The notes beneath the pieces were generated by a model. That model saw nothing but the letters and a program-made list of their open reading frames with translations. It was not told the DNA's origin and did not search any database. From contig CANXME010000886.1 in NCBI GenBank assembly GCA_948144175.1, positions 682,001 to 746,000 of the forward strand: a stretch of 64,000 nucleotides of DNA, in the 5' to 3' direction. The DNA is from Closterium sp. NIES-65. Taxonomy: Eukaryota > Streptophyta > Zygnematophyceae > Desmidiales > Closteriaceae. A program made the position numbers and the translations under genes. Positions 44,536-54,894 of the stretch are shown piece after piece (the stretch's first letter is position 1; the number at the start of each line of letters is the position of its first letter).

Positions 44536-45297
44536 CTACACGACAGAAAGCAGCAAGGGAAGCTCTGCTCTACTTAAGCCCGCCGGCATACGCGACTACC
44601 AAAGGAAACTGGGCTGCCTCCTTTTCGCAGCTGTCACCTGCCGCCCGGACCTATCGTACTCTGCAAGTCAGCTCGCCACCTACCTCAAGAGGCCTGAAGC
44701 GGAACATCTAGCAGAACTCGACCGCGCTCTTCACTACCTCGTCAGCACCCCGACGATCGGCCTAACTTACTACAACAACGCAACTATACCGCCCAAGTTA
44801 ATCGGCAACGTCAATGCCGATCACGCTGGCGACTCCGACAACAGGCGCTCTCGCACCTGCTACATCTACCGCCTCGAACCTATCGGACCTATCTCTTGGC
44901 AGTCGAGCAAGCAGGAACTAATCGCCCTCTCGTCAGCTGAAGCAGAATATATTGCACTTTGTTCTTCCACCAAGGAAGGACTTTACCTTCGCGAACTGCT
45001 GGAAGAAGCAAAGCTGGCTCAGTTACCCAGCTTCACTCTGTTCTGCGACAACCAGTCGGCAATTCGCATCGCCAACAAGAACGGCTTCGCGAACAGGACG
45101 AAACACATCGCCCTGCGATACTTCTTCGTGAAGGACGAGATCGAGAAAGGGAGGCTCGAGCTGTCATACTGTCACACGTCCGAGATGGCAGCTAACTTAT
45201 TGACCAAGAAGCTCAGAAAACAGAAGTTCGAGTACTGCATGCTGCTGACTGGACAGAGCCACGTCACCAACAGCGACACTCTAGAAGCGAAGGGGAG
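44534..45297 (+). pseudogene. Copia-X RNase H
   Basis: It continues the reverse transcriptase frame: RKLGCLLFAAVTCRPDLSYSA, NADHAGDSDNRRSRTCYIY, ISWQSSKQELIALSSAEAEY, FCDNQSAIRIANKNG and TKHIALRYFFVKDEI, to the end of the element near the 3' LTR. Catalytic acidic residues are present. Confidence 0.85.
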
Positions 45298-45963
45298 TGT
45301 TGGAAACAATTGTGGTTAAGTGCCTCTGTCGTGTCGAAACACTAAGGCACAAGCGAAGCAAAGCATATCGAGGCACCAGCGAGTCAACCCTCGGAGGTTG
45401 AAGTAACTGCTGGAGGTTACGCGAAAGTTCACGGTCAGCGACCTTTGACCTGACAAGTACAGCGGGACAGCAAGGACACACAACTGACTCACTACAGAGC
45501 AGTTGCCCGAGTCGTCACTGTATCAAACCGCAACAGCAACAGTAAAACAGTTATAACCGTATCCTTTCATATTCCTTGTACTCTTATATAATCTTGTATC
45601 TCTTTGTTTTAATCAATCTACTTTGCCCTCACATACTAGCGCAAGGTGGTTCACAATACTCCATTAAACGCTTCCGCTATTTCATCAGTCTTATGTTAAT
45701 AAACTAGCGAGAGTTTGGCTTAGGAGCCATAGTAGCTTAGGTGACTTGGTGAAGTTCGAGGGTGTAGGGTGTAAGGAAAAATGTCGAGAGAATTGTGGAA
45801 GGAGAATGGTGAAACTAGAAAGGAGGGGGATACAAGTAGTAAGCCCTAAAAGGGTTATACTCACTTTTGAGTACTCCACTACAGACTAGACATGCATTAT
45901 AATCTGACATCTTACCCAGAGTTCACCCTTGCAAAGATCCTAAGGGCTTTTCTCAGCCCAACA
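45298..45963 (+). repeat. 3' LTR of Copia-X, split by a solo LTR
   Basis: It matches 38102-38545 over both parts (45298-45693, 45915-45963). Confidence 0.9.
45694..45909 (-). mobile_element. Solo LTR of the LARD-A family
   Basis: 216 bp, flanked by TCTTA (45689-45693, 45910-45914). The first part shares GGAGCCATAGTAGCTTAG with 18789-19015. Confidence 0.87.
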
Positions 45964-45968
45964 CTATG

Positions 45969-46073
45969 CTGGCAGCGAGGCTCGGGCTAGTCCCGAAGCG
46001 TAGGCCGACGCGGCCGGGCTAGCAGTGTGAGGTTTGGCAAAACAGTGCGTGCGAAGTTGGCGAAGTCCCGTTA
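45969..46073 (-). repeat. Gypsy 5' LTR, piece 2
   Basis: It matches about 9592-9700 of the intact LTR and ends in TTA, the duplicated target of the foldback element. Confidence 0.88.
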
Positions 46074-46427
46074 GGGCGCGTGTGGTCTGTTTAGAAGTTC
46101 AAAATAAAGTTCGAACTTTGGGTGGTTACCCTATTCGCTAATTTCGCGAAGGGTGCTTCGCGAACCAAGCATTGTATGGGCTCTGCAAAAGTTCGAGTTT
46201 GAAATATGAACTTGACTCGAGTCGGAGGCGCGAACGTGCGTGCTCACGTTCATGCGAGCGTGTGTGATTTGCAGCACGTCCGAATAGCTGGCGAAACGGG
46301 CGAGCGCTTCGCCAGTGCATGAAGTTGCACAACGAAGACACCCCACAATTCGTGCACACAGTTGTAGCCAGGTGTCCAGCATACAAGGTGTTGCCACGGG
46401 GGCTATTTGTACCCTGGTTACACACTC

Positions 46428-46928
46428 GGGAAAGTATATCCCAGCTCCATAGTTTCAAAAATATCTCAAATTTAGTCTTAATTCCACTAAAAAAGTACAG
46501 CTTTCTGGAAGTTTGCTCACGCGAGGCCCAGATTATGTTCAAAACTGGTCCTGCGAGGCAAACTTTTCGACACGTGTCCTGTTTCTTATTAGCAATTTCT
46601 GACGGGGGCAAAAAACATAAAACCCCTAGGGGAACCAGGACACACGTTCGGGAGGGACCAACCCTAAACACGGGGACCCGCTTGGTGTTTAGGGTTGATC
46701 CCTCCCGCAAATGTGCCCTAGGTCCCGAGGGGTTTTATTATTTTTTGCCTCGTCGAAATTTTTTCAAAGCGAAATTGGACACGTGTCGAAAACTTCGCCC
46801 CGCAGGACCAGTTCTGAACATACTTTGGGCCTCGCGTGAGCGAAATTCTAGAAAGTAGTAATTTTTGAGTCGACCCGCGGCTAAATTTGAGAGAAATCTG
46901 AAAGTATGGACCTGGAATATAGTTTCCC
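46428..46928. repeat. Long imperfect inverted repeat (hairpin arms about 250 bp)
   Basis: The left arm (46428-46671) pairs with the right arm (46685-46928) around a 13-base loop. Checked pairs include AACCCTAAACAC (46660) with its complement (46685), GCGAGGCCC (46521) with GGGCCTCGC (46827), and a 30-base block at 46445 with 46881; all share the centre 46678. The arms differ at perhaps a quarter of positions. A weaker outer pair (46109-46130 with 47118-47138) extends the fold. Confidence 0.82.
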
Positions 46929-47201
46929 TACACACTCGGCGCGTAAGGTGAGTTGGAGCTCTAGGTCCTTGTAAACCGAGGCGCAAAATGTTGACGTGGC
47001 GCACCGTCAAGACGAGCGAACCGGGTAACCTATGATGTTGACGTGCGGCTCGGCTCGTTTTTACAAGTTCGAATGTCGGGGTTCGACCTTGTATGTGTGT
47101 GTGATTTTTTACAGTGTGGTAAGCCCAATGTTCGAACTTCGATAGAAGGAAATTCGAACTTCTTTCGTTGTAAGTTCGAAACTAAAAATCGCCCTAAAAA
47201 C

Positions 47202-47388
47202 ATTATAATTTTTAAACACACATGTAGTGTTTTTTAAAATTGTATATTGTGAAAGCGAAGCTGCTTGTACTGCACAATTGGCATCGTCGAAGCGCGCTAA
47301 ACGCCCTTCTCCAACTACAAAACCCGTTGGTTGGAGCTCATTTCCCTCCACCCACGTTTCTCAATTTTCAAACGGCTCACTCAACATT
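47202..47388 (+). repeat. Split direct repeat A1
   Basis: 187 bp, from ATTATAATTTTTAAACACAC to CTCACTCAACATT, nearly identical to A2. It presumably contains the promoter of the DIRS element. Confidence 0.88.
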
Positions 47389-47497
47389 TTCCGCTCGAGT
47401 AGTTTTTCCCTCCAAGCTGGCTAGGACTAAATCGCTTCCTAGAGGCGAGTCACCCTCTACTTTACTCAGCGACATTTTCAACTTCAATCGCTCAACG

Positions 47498-48709
47498 ATG
47501 GCACCTACGCCGACACTTAACAACGGGAACTCGTCAACCCCCGCTTCCGACTCCGACCGTAACGCCCGCGATTCTGCGGGCGAACGCCGTAACAAGCGTC
47601 GGGCAGAAGACGGACCTTCCGCCCCGACTGCAGTGGACGTGCTGCTGGGCGGGCTCGAGGTCCACAAAAACGCCGAAACCCAGCAGCACCCTTCGGTCCC
47701 TGTGGCGCCAGTGGCGCCTGTGGCGCCAGTGGCGCCTGTGGCGCCAGTGGCACCTGTGGCGCAAGTGGCGACGGGGACTGGCGCGGCACACGCGACTGAC
47801 GCCGAGCACACGCCAGCACCCGCTGCTGGACCGTCGCGTCAGCGTCAGAGGAGGCGGACTGCAGTCTCCTCGTCTGACGCGACCGCCGCCCCTGCGCTGA
47901 CGCAGGCGTTGACCCCGGACCAGGTCAACGCGCTGCTGTCCCTTCTACAGCAGCAACCCGTCAGCGTTACAGCCGCGGAAACTGCACTACCCGCCGCATC
48001 TGCGTCGGCTAAAAAAGAAACTGCAAAAAAGGAGAAAGGCACACGGGGAGCACAGACGAACCGGCATGACAACGACGCAGCGACTGCCGCTCCCCCTGCT
48101 CCAGCGGTCGACAACGACACCGACGACTCTGAAGATGAAGCCGGTGAGGCTCCAGTCAACAATGTTAATTTTATTGGCACGGAAAACCTTCCCCCCCTCC
48201 CTTCTTCTAATCTTACCTTCTCGGCGGCAACCTTCGTCAACGACTCCGTGCGAGAGCAAGCGGAGCTACTGGAGGACCTGCGGGCGTACCTGCTGCACGC
48301 CGAATACAAGGCGCAGCGCGGTGATCCGGCGGGCGGACTCGAACTCATCTCACACGCTCTCAACCTCATCACGGGACGTTTCGAGGTGCTTCAAGTGGAG
48401 GACGCCTCCGACTTTCGCATGGCGAAGCGCTTTAAGCTGTACCAGCAGAAGAGCCGGCTGACTTCTCGACCCTTCAAGCAGGCGGTCGCGGACATGGCGG
48501 CGATGGACCGTGCGGCAAGCGGATACGCTCGTGTCAACCGCGGCGGAAACAACGGGCCGATGCCGTTCTTACCCAAGCGAGGCCCCCCGCCCACGGCCAA
48601 TTGCCGTGGGTTCCGGGGCTCATGCTTCCGCTGCGGCCAGCCGGGCCACGTGGCAAGTGCCTGCCCTCGGAACGGGCATGGAGGCCAGGGACCCGCTCCG
48701 GTGGTGTAG
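47498..48709 (+). CDS. DIRS-element Gag with zinc knuckle
   Basis: The ATG at 47498 begins MAPTPTLNNGNSSTPASDSD and is preferred because the upstream in-frame ATG (47240) lies inside repeat A1. About 403 residues: an acidic/alanine-rich N-half with a (VAP) repeat (about residues 68-90), a helical core (REQAELLEDLRAYLLHAEYK, then GLELISHALNLITG) and a C-terminal CCHC knuckle CFRCGQPGHVASAC. The frame is intact and ends in TAG. The knuckle probably binds the element RNA. Confidence 0.85.
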   Translation: MAPTPTLNNGNSSTPASDSDRNARDSAGERRNKRRAEDGPSAPTAVDVLLGGLEVHKNAETQQHPSVPVAPVAPVAPVAPVAPVAPVAQVATGTGAAHATDAEHTPAPAAGPSRQRQRRRTAVSSSDATAAPALTQALTPDQVNALLSLLQQQPVSVTAAETALPAASASAKKETAKKEKGTRGAQTNRHDNDAATAAPPAPAVDNDTDDSEDEAGEAPVNNVNFIGTENLPPLPSSNLTFSAATFVNDSVREQAELLEDLRAYLLHAEYKAQRGDPAGGLELISHALNLITGRFEVLQVEDASDFRMAKRFKLYQQKSRLTSRPFKQAVADMAAMDRAASGYARVNRGGNNGPMPFLPKRGPPPTANCRGFRGSCFRCGQPGHVASACPRNGHGGQGPAPVV

Positions 48710-48993
48710 GAGCGGGCCATGAGACTAGGCGCTTGGGCGCTAGGCACGGTGCACTCTTGAGTGCGAAAACCGTGGGCAACCCTAGGGGTTTGCGATGGCA
48801 AGAGGCCAGCCCTAGTAAAGGGTGGGATAGGCTCGGGCCTAGGATAGGGAAGGGGAACAACAACCCCTCGGTCCCATATGTTGGCCACTTGGTGGCATGC
48901 TAGGAAAGCATTGCTATGTGTGTTGGTTGATTTAATAAAAACTACCTTCCTAAAGGCCTATGGTTTTGGCAAAGAGACTATGAAAATCAAGAG

Positions 48994-49200
<207 letters not shown>

Positions 49201-49302
49201 GAGAGAAAGCACAATGGACAACGGTGTCCATGGCCCTAGGCATCAGCCCCTACGCACTAAGGGCAGGCACAACCATGTCCTACCAAGTGGACGACGGGGC
49301 AA

Positions 49303-49303
49303 G

Positions 49304-49335
<32 letters not shown>
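49303..49335. repeat. Poly-A run
   Basis: About 33 consecutive A, shortly before the reverse transcriptase frame. Confidence 0.95.
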
Positions 49336-49338
<3 letters not shown>

Positions 49339-49395
49339 GAAACGAGGAGAAGAAGAGACATGCGTTGACATGCGTTAACATTCCCGACACATTCG

Positions 49396-51501
49396 TTGAC
49401 ATTTCATTCAATTGTTCATTCTCTTCACACCTTCGATCAATGGTTGCCCGTACAAGTACATGCACACGCATGCTTTAACGTGGAATACTCAAAGCTTATA
49501 CCACTTGGCCTCAAATGTACAGGAGCACGACGGTGCGAGGCGGCATGCCACGACGATCCGTACGAATTTGCCGTTACAGACAAAACTATTACACACATGC
49601 GCGGTCGTCTTCGCGCGACATTTGCGTGGTGGAGCTCATGGTGCCCCAGCAGCCTTGTCCTCTCCGTCATCGCCAAGGGTTACTGGTTGCCATGGAGCCA
49701 CGGCCCACCGCAACATTTCCACGATCGCAATCATGTCGGGGCAAACACGCATGCCACGTTCACACGTACCGCCATCCAAGAACTCATAGAGACGGGAGCG
49801 GCAATTCCGATGGCCGCAACGGAGCTTACATGCATAAGTCCACTCAACGTGGTCGAGCAAAAAGACAAATGCAGGCTCATTCTTGATCTGAGGAAAGTCA
49901 ACACCAACTTGATCATCCCCAAGTTCAAGTACGAAGGGCTCAGCCGCGTCGCCGACCTTGCGCGCGTTGGGGACTGGATGTTCTCCATTGACCTCAAATC
50001 TGGTTACCACCACATCGACATCCACCCATCGTGCTGGAAGTTCCTTGGCTTTGAATTTGATAAGCGCACATACGCATTCCGTTCACTACCATTTGGCCTC
50101 GCGACAGCTCCATTCGTTTTCACGCAGCTCATCAAGCAACTAGCTCGGCGTTGGCGAGAACAAGGCATCCGAGTCGTACCTTACGTGGACGACATCTTAT
50201 TTCTCTGCCAGTCGAAAGAGGACGCGCAAGCAACTTGCCAGCGGGTGATATTGGATCTTAAAGAGGCAGGCCTTGTGATAAACGCGAAGAAATCACAACT
50301 GTCACCATCGCAGCGTCTCCGATTCCTGGGCGTAGAACTCGAGACCGATACCGGCCGATTCTCCATCGGTCCGGACCGACGAGCCTCACTACATGCAACC
50401 ATCCGGAACCTCCTGAGCGCAAGCAAGGCATGCCGACCAGTCCCGGTCCGCCACGTGGCCAGAATCACTGGCATGCTCGCATCGATGGGTGTCGCACTTG
50501 GCGCGACAGCTCGCGCATTCAGCCATGCTATGTTACAAGTGATCGACGACGCACCGTCATGGAAAAGCAGCGTCGTTATCCCCCCATCTGCAGCAGAAGA
50601 GCTCCAATTTTGGCTCGAGGAGTTCGACCGTTTCAACGGCGCACCTTTTCACGTCAAGAACAGCTACGACGCGGTAATCCACGTGGATGCCAGCTCTCAT
50701 GGTTGGGGCGCCACTCTGACCACATTTCCGGGTGGCATCGAAGAAGCTAGCGCAACCATGTCAGAGCCGCTACGAGGAACGTCCAGCACGCGACGGGAGA
50801 TCGAAGACGTCCTTTGGGCGCTACAAACGTACGCGAACAAGATCAAGCAAAAACACGTTCTCGTGCGGGTGGACAACCAGGGCGTATTCTTCATCCTTCG
50901 CAAAGGCGGTTCTCACAGCCCCGACCTCACAACGGCATGCAAGAGCATCATCCGAACATGCATGGCGCTTGGCACGCGCTTGATCATTGAATGGATTCCG
51001 CGCGAGCTCAACACACACGCCGACGAGCTTTCAAAAATGGTCGACCACGACGATTACGCGCTGAAAACGCCGTGGTTCCGGATCTTGGAACGTCGTTGGG
51101 GTCCTCACTCCATCGACCTTTTCGCAAACTCCCGCAACACCCAACTGCCGCGCTTCTGTTCAAAGATTCCCCACCCGGCAGCCATTGCAGTTGATGCGTT
51201 CTCGATCGCGTGGACACCTGAAAACAACTTCGCCTTCCCCCCACCTCAACTGGTCCCAGCCGTCCTCCATCACGCACAACGCACCCATGCATCACTCACA
51301 CTGATAGTTCCGCACTGGCCAGGCGCAAGCTGGTGGCCACTCTTGCAACCCTCCCCACGCACCTGGGCACCACACATCCACGCGCACATCCCTCTGACAC
51401 ACGGAAGCCAATGCCTAGACGTAGGGTCCCATTCAACTGCTTTTTCGGGCATGGGACTACCGCACAGCCCAATCATTGCACTGCGAGTGGCATTTGACTA
51501 A
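49396..51501 (+). CDS. DIRS-element reverse transcriptase and RNase H
   Basis: An open frame of about 700 codons; the true start is unclear because the frame opens with a TTG and no obvious ATG precedes the domain. Reverse transcriptase spans roughly residues 125-320: KCRLILDLRKVN, MFSIDLKSGYHHIDIH, LPFGLATAPFVFTQL and the active site VPYVDDILFL (near 50190). RNase H begins at VIHVDASSHGWGATL (near 50680) and includes STRREIEDVLWAL and VRVDNQGVFF. The C-terminal part (HSIDLFANSRNTQLPRFCS, then FSIAWTPENNFAFPP) is characteristic of DIRS-type proteins. No lesion is visible. Confidence 0.9.
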   Translation: MTFHSIVHSLHTFDQWLPVQVHAHACFNVEYSKLIPLGLKCTGARRCEAACHDDPYEFAVTDKTITHMRGRLRATFAWWSSWCPSSLVLSVIAKGYWLPWSHGPPQHFHDRNHVGANTHATFTRTAIQELIETGAAIPMAATELTCISPLNVVEQKDKCRLILDLRKVNTNLIIPKFKYEGLSRVADLARVGDWMFSIDLKSGYHHIDIHPSCWKFLGFEFDKRTYAFRSLPFGLATAPFVFTQLIKQLARRWREQGIRVVPYVDDILFLCQSKEDAQATCQRVILDLKEAGLVINAKKSQLSPSQRLRFLGVELETDTGRFSIGPDRRASLHATIRNLLSASKACRPVPVRHVARITGMLASMGVALGATARAFSHAMLQVIDDAPSWKSSVVIPPSAAEELQFWLEEFDRFNGAPFHVKNSYDAVIHVDASSHGWGATLTTFPGGIEEASATMSEPLRGTSSTRREIEDVLWALQTYANKIKQKHVLVRVDNQGVFFILRKGGSHSPDLTTACKSIIRTCMALGTRLIIEWIPRELNTHADELSKMVDHDDYALKTPWFRILERRWGPHSIDLFANSRNTQLPRFCSKIPHPAAIAVDAFSIAWTPENNFAFPPPQLVPAVLHHAQRTHASLTLIVPHWPGASWWPLLQPSPRTWAPHIHAHIPLTHGSQCLDVGSHSTAFSGMGLPHSPIIALRVAFD

Positions 51502-51518
51502 TTCAAAATATATACACC

Positions 51519-52565
51519 TTGTGTTCAGATTTGCTCCCAAAGTTACACGACCAACTGATCAACATGCTCGCGCAGTCTTGCGCCGATTCTACGATCCGGA
51601 CATATGAACCATACTGGGCCAAGTTTCGAGCCTTCTGCACAAAAGTGAACCTTCCATTCCTCCCGGCATCCGACATGACCCTCGCGCTATACCTGGTACA
51701 CGCAATCCGACGCAAAGCCACCCTGTCCGTAGTGCAACTAACCTGCTCGGCGGTCAGCTTCGCCCATCGCATGACCGGGAGCAAATGCCCGACAACCGGA
51801 CCGTTCACCACCCAAGTCCGTGACTATGCAAAGCGACACTGCCCACGCCCTACTCGTCTGAAGGAACCCGTCTCGATCCAACAAGTCCAGGAAATGGCCG
51901 CGAGCTACTTGCAGTCCGACGATCCTGCGCAATTTCAGAAAGGGTTGATACCCATCCTCATGTACTCCGGATTCCTGCGATACTCTGACCTAGTAGCCAT
52001 AAAATGGCAAGACATCCAATTCGACGACGAGGTCATGTGGATTCTCATACCACACTCCAAGACCGATCAAGCTGGTCACGGCACTTGGATACCCATTGCA
52101 GCAACGGCGGACCCCTGCTGCCCAGTGCGCTGCACCCGACGCTTCATCCGACTCGCTGGCTATGGCCCACGGTCAGAGGGACCATTGATTCGTGTCTTCG
52201 GTCACGGTTCAACCAGCGAGGGCCAGGCTAGGCCACCTTCATACACTACGATCCGGAACTGGTGCAAGGAAGCCTTCGCAAAGGTTGGCCTTGGAGAGTT
52301 GCAGCTAGGCACCCATTCTTTCCGAAAAGGTGCAGCCACAGTAGCAGCCAACACGGGAGTGCCAGACAGAGTCTTCAAACGGCTGGGCAGATGGCGAAGC
52401 GACACAGCAAAGGAAATGTATGTTACGCCATACGTCGAGCCCCTCATCGAAGCCTCCCGTACCCTACAAGATTCGACGCATGCGGTGTCATCGGCGCAAC
52501 ACACAGAGGCACTCGTACGCAACCGGAGGCCCCCGCTGCCCATGTCTCAGAGACCCCATTTGTAA
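51519..52565 (+). CDS. DIRS-element tyrosine recombinase
   Basis: About 348 codons, starting 18 bp after the reverse transcriptase stop; the true start may be downstream, since the frame opens with TTG. The N-terminal core-binding helices (STIRTYEPYWAKFRAFC) are followed by the catalytic domain: arginine in SGFLRYSDLVAIKW (about 51975), lysine in PHSKTDQ, HSFR in LGTHSFRKGAATVA (about 52315), GRWRSDTAKEMYV with the likely tyrosine nucleophile at 52418-52420. The R-K-HxxR-Y set is complete. It would insert the circular DNA copy. It ends at TAA TGA within B1. Confidence 0.9.
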   Translation: MCSDLLPKLHDQLINMLAQSCADSTIRTYEPYWAKFRAFCTKVNLPFLPASDMTLALYLVHAIRRKATLSVVQLTCSAVSFAHRMTGSKCPTTGPFTTQVRDYAKRHCPRPTRLKEPVSIQQVQEMAASYLQSDDPAQFQKGLIPILMYSGFLRYSDLVAIKWQDIQFDDEVMWILIPHSKTDQAGHGTWIPIAATADPCCPVRCTRRFIRLAGYGPRSEGPLIRVFGHGSTSEGQARPPSYTTIRNWCKEAFAKVGLGELQLGTHSFRKGAATVAANTGVPDRVFKRLGRWRSDTAKEMYVTPYVEPLIEASRTLQDSTHAVSSAQHTEALVRNRRPPLPMSQRPHL

Positions 52566-52612
52566 TGAGAACGATGCCAATTGATAAGAAAGAAAGCAAG
52601 CTTTCTCAATAT
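52556..52612 (+). repeat. Split direct repeat B1
   Basis: 57 bp, from CCATTTGTAATGAGAACG to CTTTCTCAATAT. The first codons overlap the end of the recombinase gene. Confidence 0.87.
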
Positions 52613-52797
52613 TATAATTTTTAAACACACATGTAGTGTTTTTTAAAATTGTGTATTGTGAAAGCGAAGCTGCTTGTACTGCACAATTGGCATCGTCGAA
52701 GCGCGCTAAACGCCCTTCTCCAACTACAAAAACCGTGGGTTGGAGCTCATTTCCCTCCACCCACGTTTCTCAATTTTCAAACGGCTCACTCAACATT
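52611..52797 (+). repeat. Split direct repeat A2
   Basis: 187 bp, directly fused to B1 by a shared AT. It matches A1 with very few differences. Confidence 0.88.
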
Positions 52798-52916
52798 CCC
52801 ACCACCCACCCCAGTGTAAACCGCCTTGCTAATGCCACTTGGATAGGGTACATAATAGCTAGTGTTATTAGTCCGCACTAGCTTATGTCGAACGATGATG
52901 CAAATGTTGTAATACG

Positions 52917-53005
52917 CCATTTGTAATGAGAACGATGCCAATTGAATGCCATTTGTAATGAGAACGATGCCAATTGATAAGAAAGAAAGCAAGCTTTCTC
53001 AATAT
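52917..53005 (+). repeat. Split direct repeat B2 with an extra partial copy
   Basis: A full B copy at 52949-53005 preceded by a partial copy (about 52917-52946). Between A2 and B2 lies about 120 bp of unique sequence. Confidence 0.85.
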
Positions 53006-53039
53006 AAACTTTTACAAATTTCAAAGACCTCACGCGCCC

Positions 53040-53121
53040 TTAGCAGTAACGGGCGAACAACGGCTGTTGCTGTACGCGATGTAGTCGGGCTCCGTAAGGA
53101 ATGCCGAGAAAATTCCTTACA
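53040..53121 (-). repeat. Gypsy 5' LTR, piece 3 (outer end)
   Basis: It matches 9699-9775 with about one difference. It starts in the duplicated TTA and ends in CCTTACA; the flank CTAAC follows. Confidence 0.9.
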
Positions 53122-53630
53122 CTAACTCATAAATAAGCTGTTATCATGAGTGATTAAATCAAAGTCTTGGTAGTTTTGAAAGAGCACTTATATTTTCCAC
53201 AAGCTGATCACAAGATGGCTTTCTTGGGATAAGAGCCATTGCTACTCCCTAGCACATAATTTAATTTCCTTACAGCCAAGAACAGCAAACAATGCCTGTG
53301 CACCAGACCTGACCGCATCAACTTGCCGTTGTAGCTTCAACTTGAATTCCTGCACACGTCATGAGAAGAAACTTCGAGCTCCTTGTCATGTCTTATTTTA
53401 TTAGCCCCACAAACCCCCTCCCCCCACACCCCCTCCCCCCACACCCCCACCCACCCTCCCCCCACACCCCCTCCCCCTGTCCCACCCCCACCTCCACTTT
53501 TTTTGGAAGAATACCATACAACTCCAAGGGTGTTTTGTACTGGGTTGTACGGTATTACGACCAGTTCTACTGTTTTCGACAGTCAATTGATACACCACAT
53601 ATCACTTGGTCAATAAATTATGGCCTCCTT
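53122..53630. other. Non-coding region right of the gypsy element
   Basis: Mixed AT-rich sequence with a (CCCCACACCCCCTCC)-like C-rich tract at 53415-53490. No gene is seen. It would have been upstream of gene B before the gypsy insertion, and it is downstream of the membrane-protein gene. Confidence 0.45.
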
Positions 53631-53631
53631 T

Positions 53632-53800
53632 TACTTCCTGCCGCAGCAGCAGATGCGCAGCTCTCCCTTCCTGCCAGTCATGCCTGATCCGTGCTTGACC
53701 TTGTGCTCATGCTTCTGAACTTTGACTCTTCAGGAGGCCGCGGCATGTCCGAATATTCCGGATACTTGCGGCAGCAGCAGCATGTGCGCTGCGCAGCTTG
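53632..53800 (-). pseudogene. Extra copies of the last exon of the membrane-protein gene
   Basis: On the minus strand about 53790-53678 encodes RKYPEYSDMPRPPEESKF, RSMSTRSSTDQA and TGA, a clear copy of the C-terminus at 53838-53950. A shorter third copy (GELRICCCGRK) lies at 53632-53670. Both lack the upstream parts. Confidence 0.72.
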
Positions 53801-53837
53801 CGAGAATCCCCCTGCATCCTTCCCGCCAGTCTACAGT

Positions 53838-54194
53838 CTATGTCTTCTCCGTGCTTGAGCTTGTGCTCATGCTTCTGAACTTTGACACTTCAGGCGGCCG
53901 CGGCATATCAGACGACTGCGCAGCAGCTCTCGCCTCCGCCTCCGCATATTCCGGATACTTTCTCCCGCAGCAGCAGATACGCAGCTTGCGGGACCCGCGC
54001 TGAGTTTGCCGGTAGAGGATGAAGAAGGGCGTGCAGATAATGAGACCAGCGGCTACCACCAGGACGATGAAGGTGAGGATGCCCCACGGCCCGATGCTCT
54101 TGTCGCTGCAGTTGGTCTTCGAGACGTCCTTCCACAGACACGTGTAGTCGTAGCCGCCAGAGGGAGGCGAGGGAGGGGGTGGCGGGGGGACCAC
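53838..54194 (-). CDS. Small single-pass membrane protein, unknown function (terminal exon)
   Basis: 118 codons from 54194 to 53838. The order is a proline-rich lead (VPPPPPPSPPS), a short domain GGYDYTCLWKDVSKTNC with two cysteines, a hydrophobic helix (GILTFIVLVVAAGLIICTPF), a basic stretch with three adjacent cysteines (RKLRICCCGRKYPEY) that could be lipid-modified, and a polar tail (SSDMPRPPEVSKF). A type I topology is likely. I do not recognise the family. The ATG at 54194 is only the first in the frame; earlier exons probably exist. Four copies of the GGYDY exon lie upstream. Confidence 0.55.
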   Translation of the reverse strand: MVPPPPPPSPPSGGYDYTCLWKDVSKTNCSDKSIGPWGILTFIVLVVAAGLIICTPFFILYRQTQRGSRKLRICCCGRKYPEYAEAEARAAAQSSDMPRPPEVSKFRSMSTSSSTEKT

Positions 54195-54239
54195 CGCTGC
54201 GTGTAGGGAAGGGGGAAGGGAGAAGGGGAAGGGGCAACA

Positions 54240-54370
54240 GCTGAGTGTTGGGAAGGTGAGGATGCCCCACGGCCTGATGCTCTTGTCGCTGCAGTTGGTC
54301 TTCGAGATGTCCTTCCAAAGGCAAGTGTAGTCGTAGCCGCCAGAGGGGGGGGAGGGCGGGGGTGGAGGGG
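54240..54370 (-). pseudogene. Duplicate GGYDY exon, copy 2
   Basis: Minus strand: GGYDYTCLWKDISKTNC, then SIRPWGILTF, then unrelated sequence where the helix should continue. It is preceded by a proline-rich run like the main copy. Confidence 0.7.
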
Positions 54371-54480
54371 GGGCCGCAGCTGGGGAAAGGGCAAGCGGAG
54401 GACGGAGGTAAAAGGGAAGGGAGAAGGGAAAAGGGAGAAAGGGGAAGAGAGAAGGGGGAAATGGTGAAGAAGGGAGTCGA

Positions 54481-54720
54481 GATGATGAGCCCGGCGGCTA
54501 CGAGGAGCACGATGATGAGCCCGGCGGCTACGAGGAGCACGATGATGAGCCCGGCGGCTACGAGGAGCACGATGATGAGCCCGGCGGCTACGAGGAGCAC
54601 GATGATGAGCCCGGCGGCTACGAGGAGCACGATGATGAGCCCGGCGGCTACGAGGAGCACGATGATGAGCCCGGCGGCTACGAGGAGCACGATGATGAGC
54701 CCGGCGGCTACGAGGAGCAC
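54481..54720 (-). repeat. 30-bp minisatellite (8 units) coding a membrane helix
   Basis: Eight identical-looking 30-bp units starting GATGATGAGCCCGGCGGCTA. On the minus strand each encodes VLLVAAGLII, the core of the membrane helix of this gene family, so the array stretches the helix in frame by about 80 residues. Confidence 0.93.
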
Positions 54721-54840
54721 GATGAAGGTGAGGATGCCCCACGGCCCTACGCTCTTTTCGCTGCAGTTGGTCTTCGACACGTCCTTCCATAGGCAGGTGT
54801 AGTCGTAGCCGCCAGAGGGAGGGGAGGGAGGGGGGACCGC
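54721..54840 (-). pseudogene. Duplicate GGYDY exon, copy 3, running into the minisatellite
   Basis: GGYDYTCLWKDVSKTNC, then SVGPWGILTFIVLLVAAGLI on the minus strand, continuous with the eight-unit array downstream of it. Confidence 0.72.
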
Positions 54841-54894
54841 AGCTGTGTGGGGAAGGTGTGGAGAGGTATAGAGGGGTGTGGAGAGGTGAGGATT

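Larger units (their letters stand above)
38102..45963 (+). mobile_element. Copia-X: Ty1/copia element of a second family
   Basis: LTRs 38102-38545 (444 bp) and 45298-45963 (about 445 bp after removing a solo LTR), target duplication CTATG (38097-38101, 45964-45968) in the gypsy LTR. The primer site is TGGTATGAGAGCAG at 38546. Gag, protease, integrase, reverse transcriptase and RNase H follow in copia order, but with several stops and an inserted LTR element at 39365-40857. Without insertions it would be about 6.1 kb. Its proteins are clearly different from Copia-1 to Copia-4. Confidence 0.92.

Noticed and set aside
46074..47201. Leader region being part of the DIRS element
   Set aside because: Repeat A1 starts only at 47202, and the foldback sequence continues after B2 to a matching terminal inverted repeat with a TTA duplication.
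54481..54720. CRISPR array
   Set aside because: The 30-bp units are adjacent with no spacers, and the context is eukaryotic.
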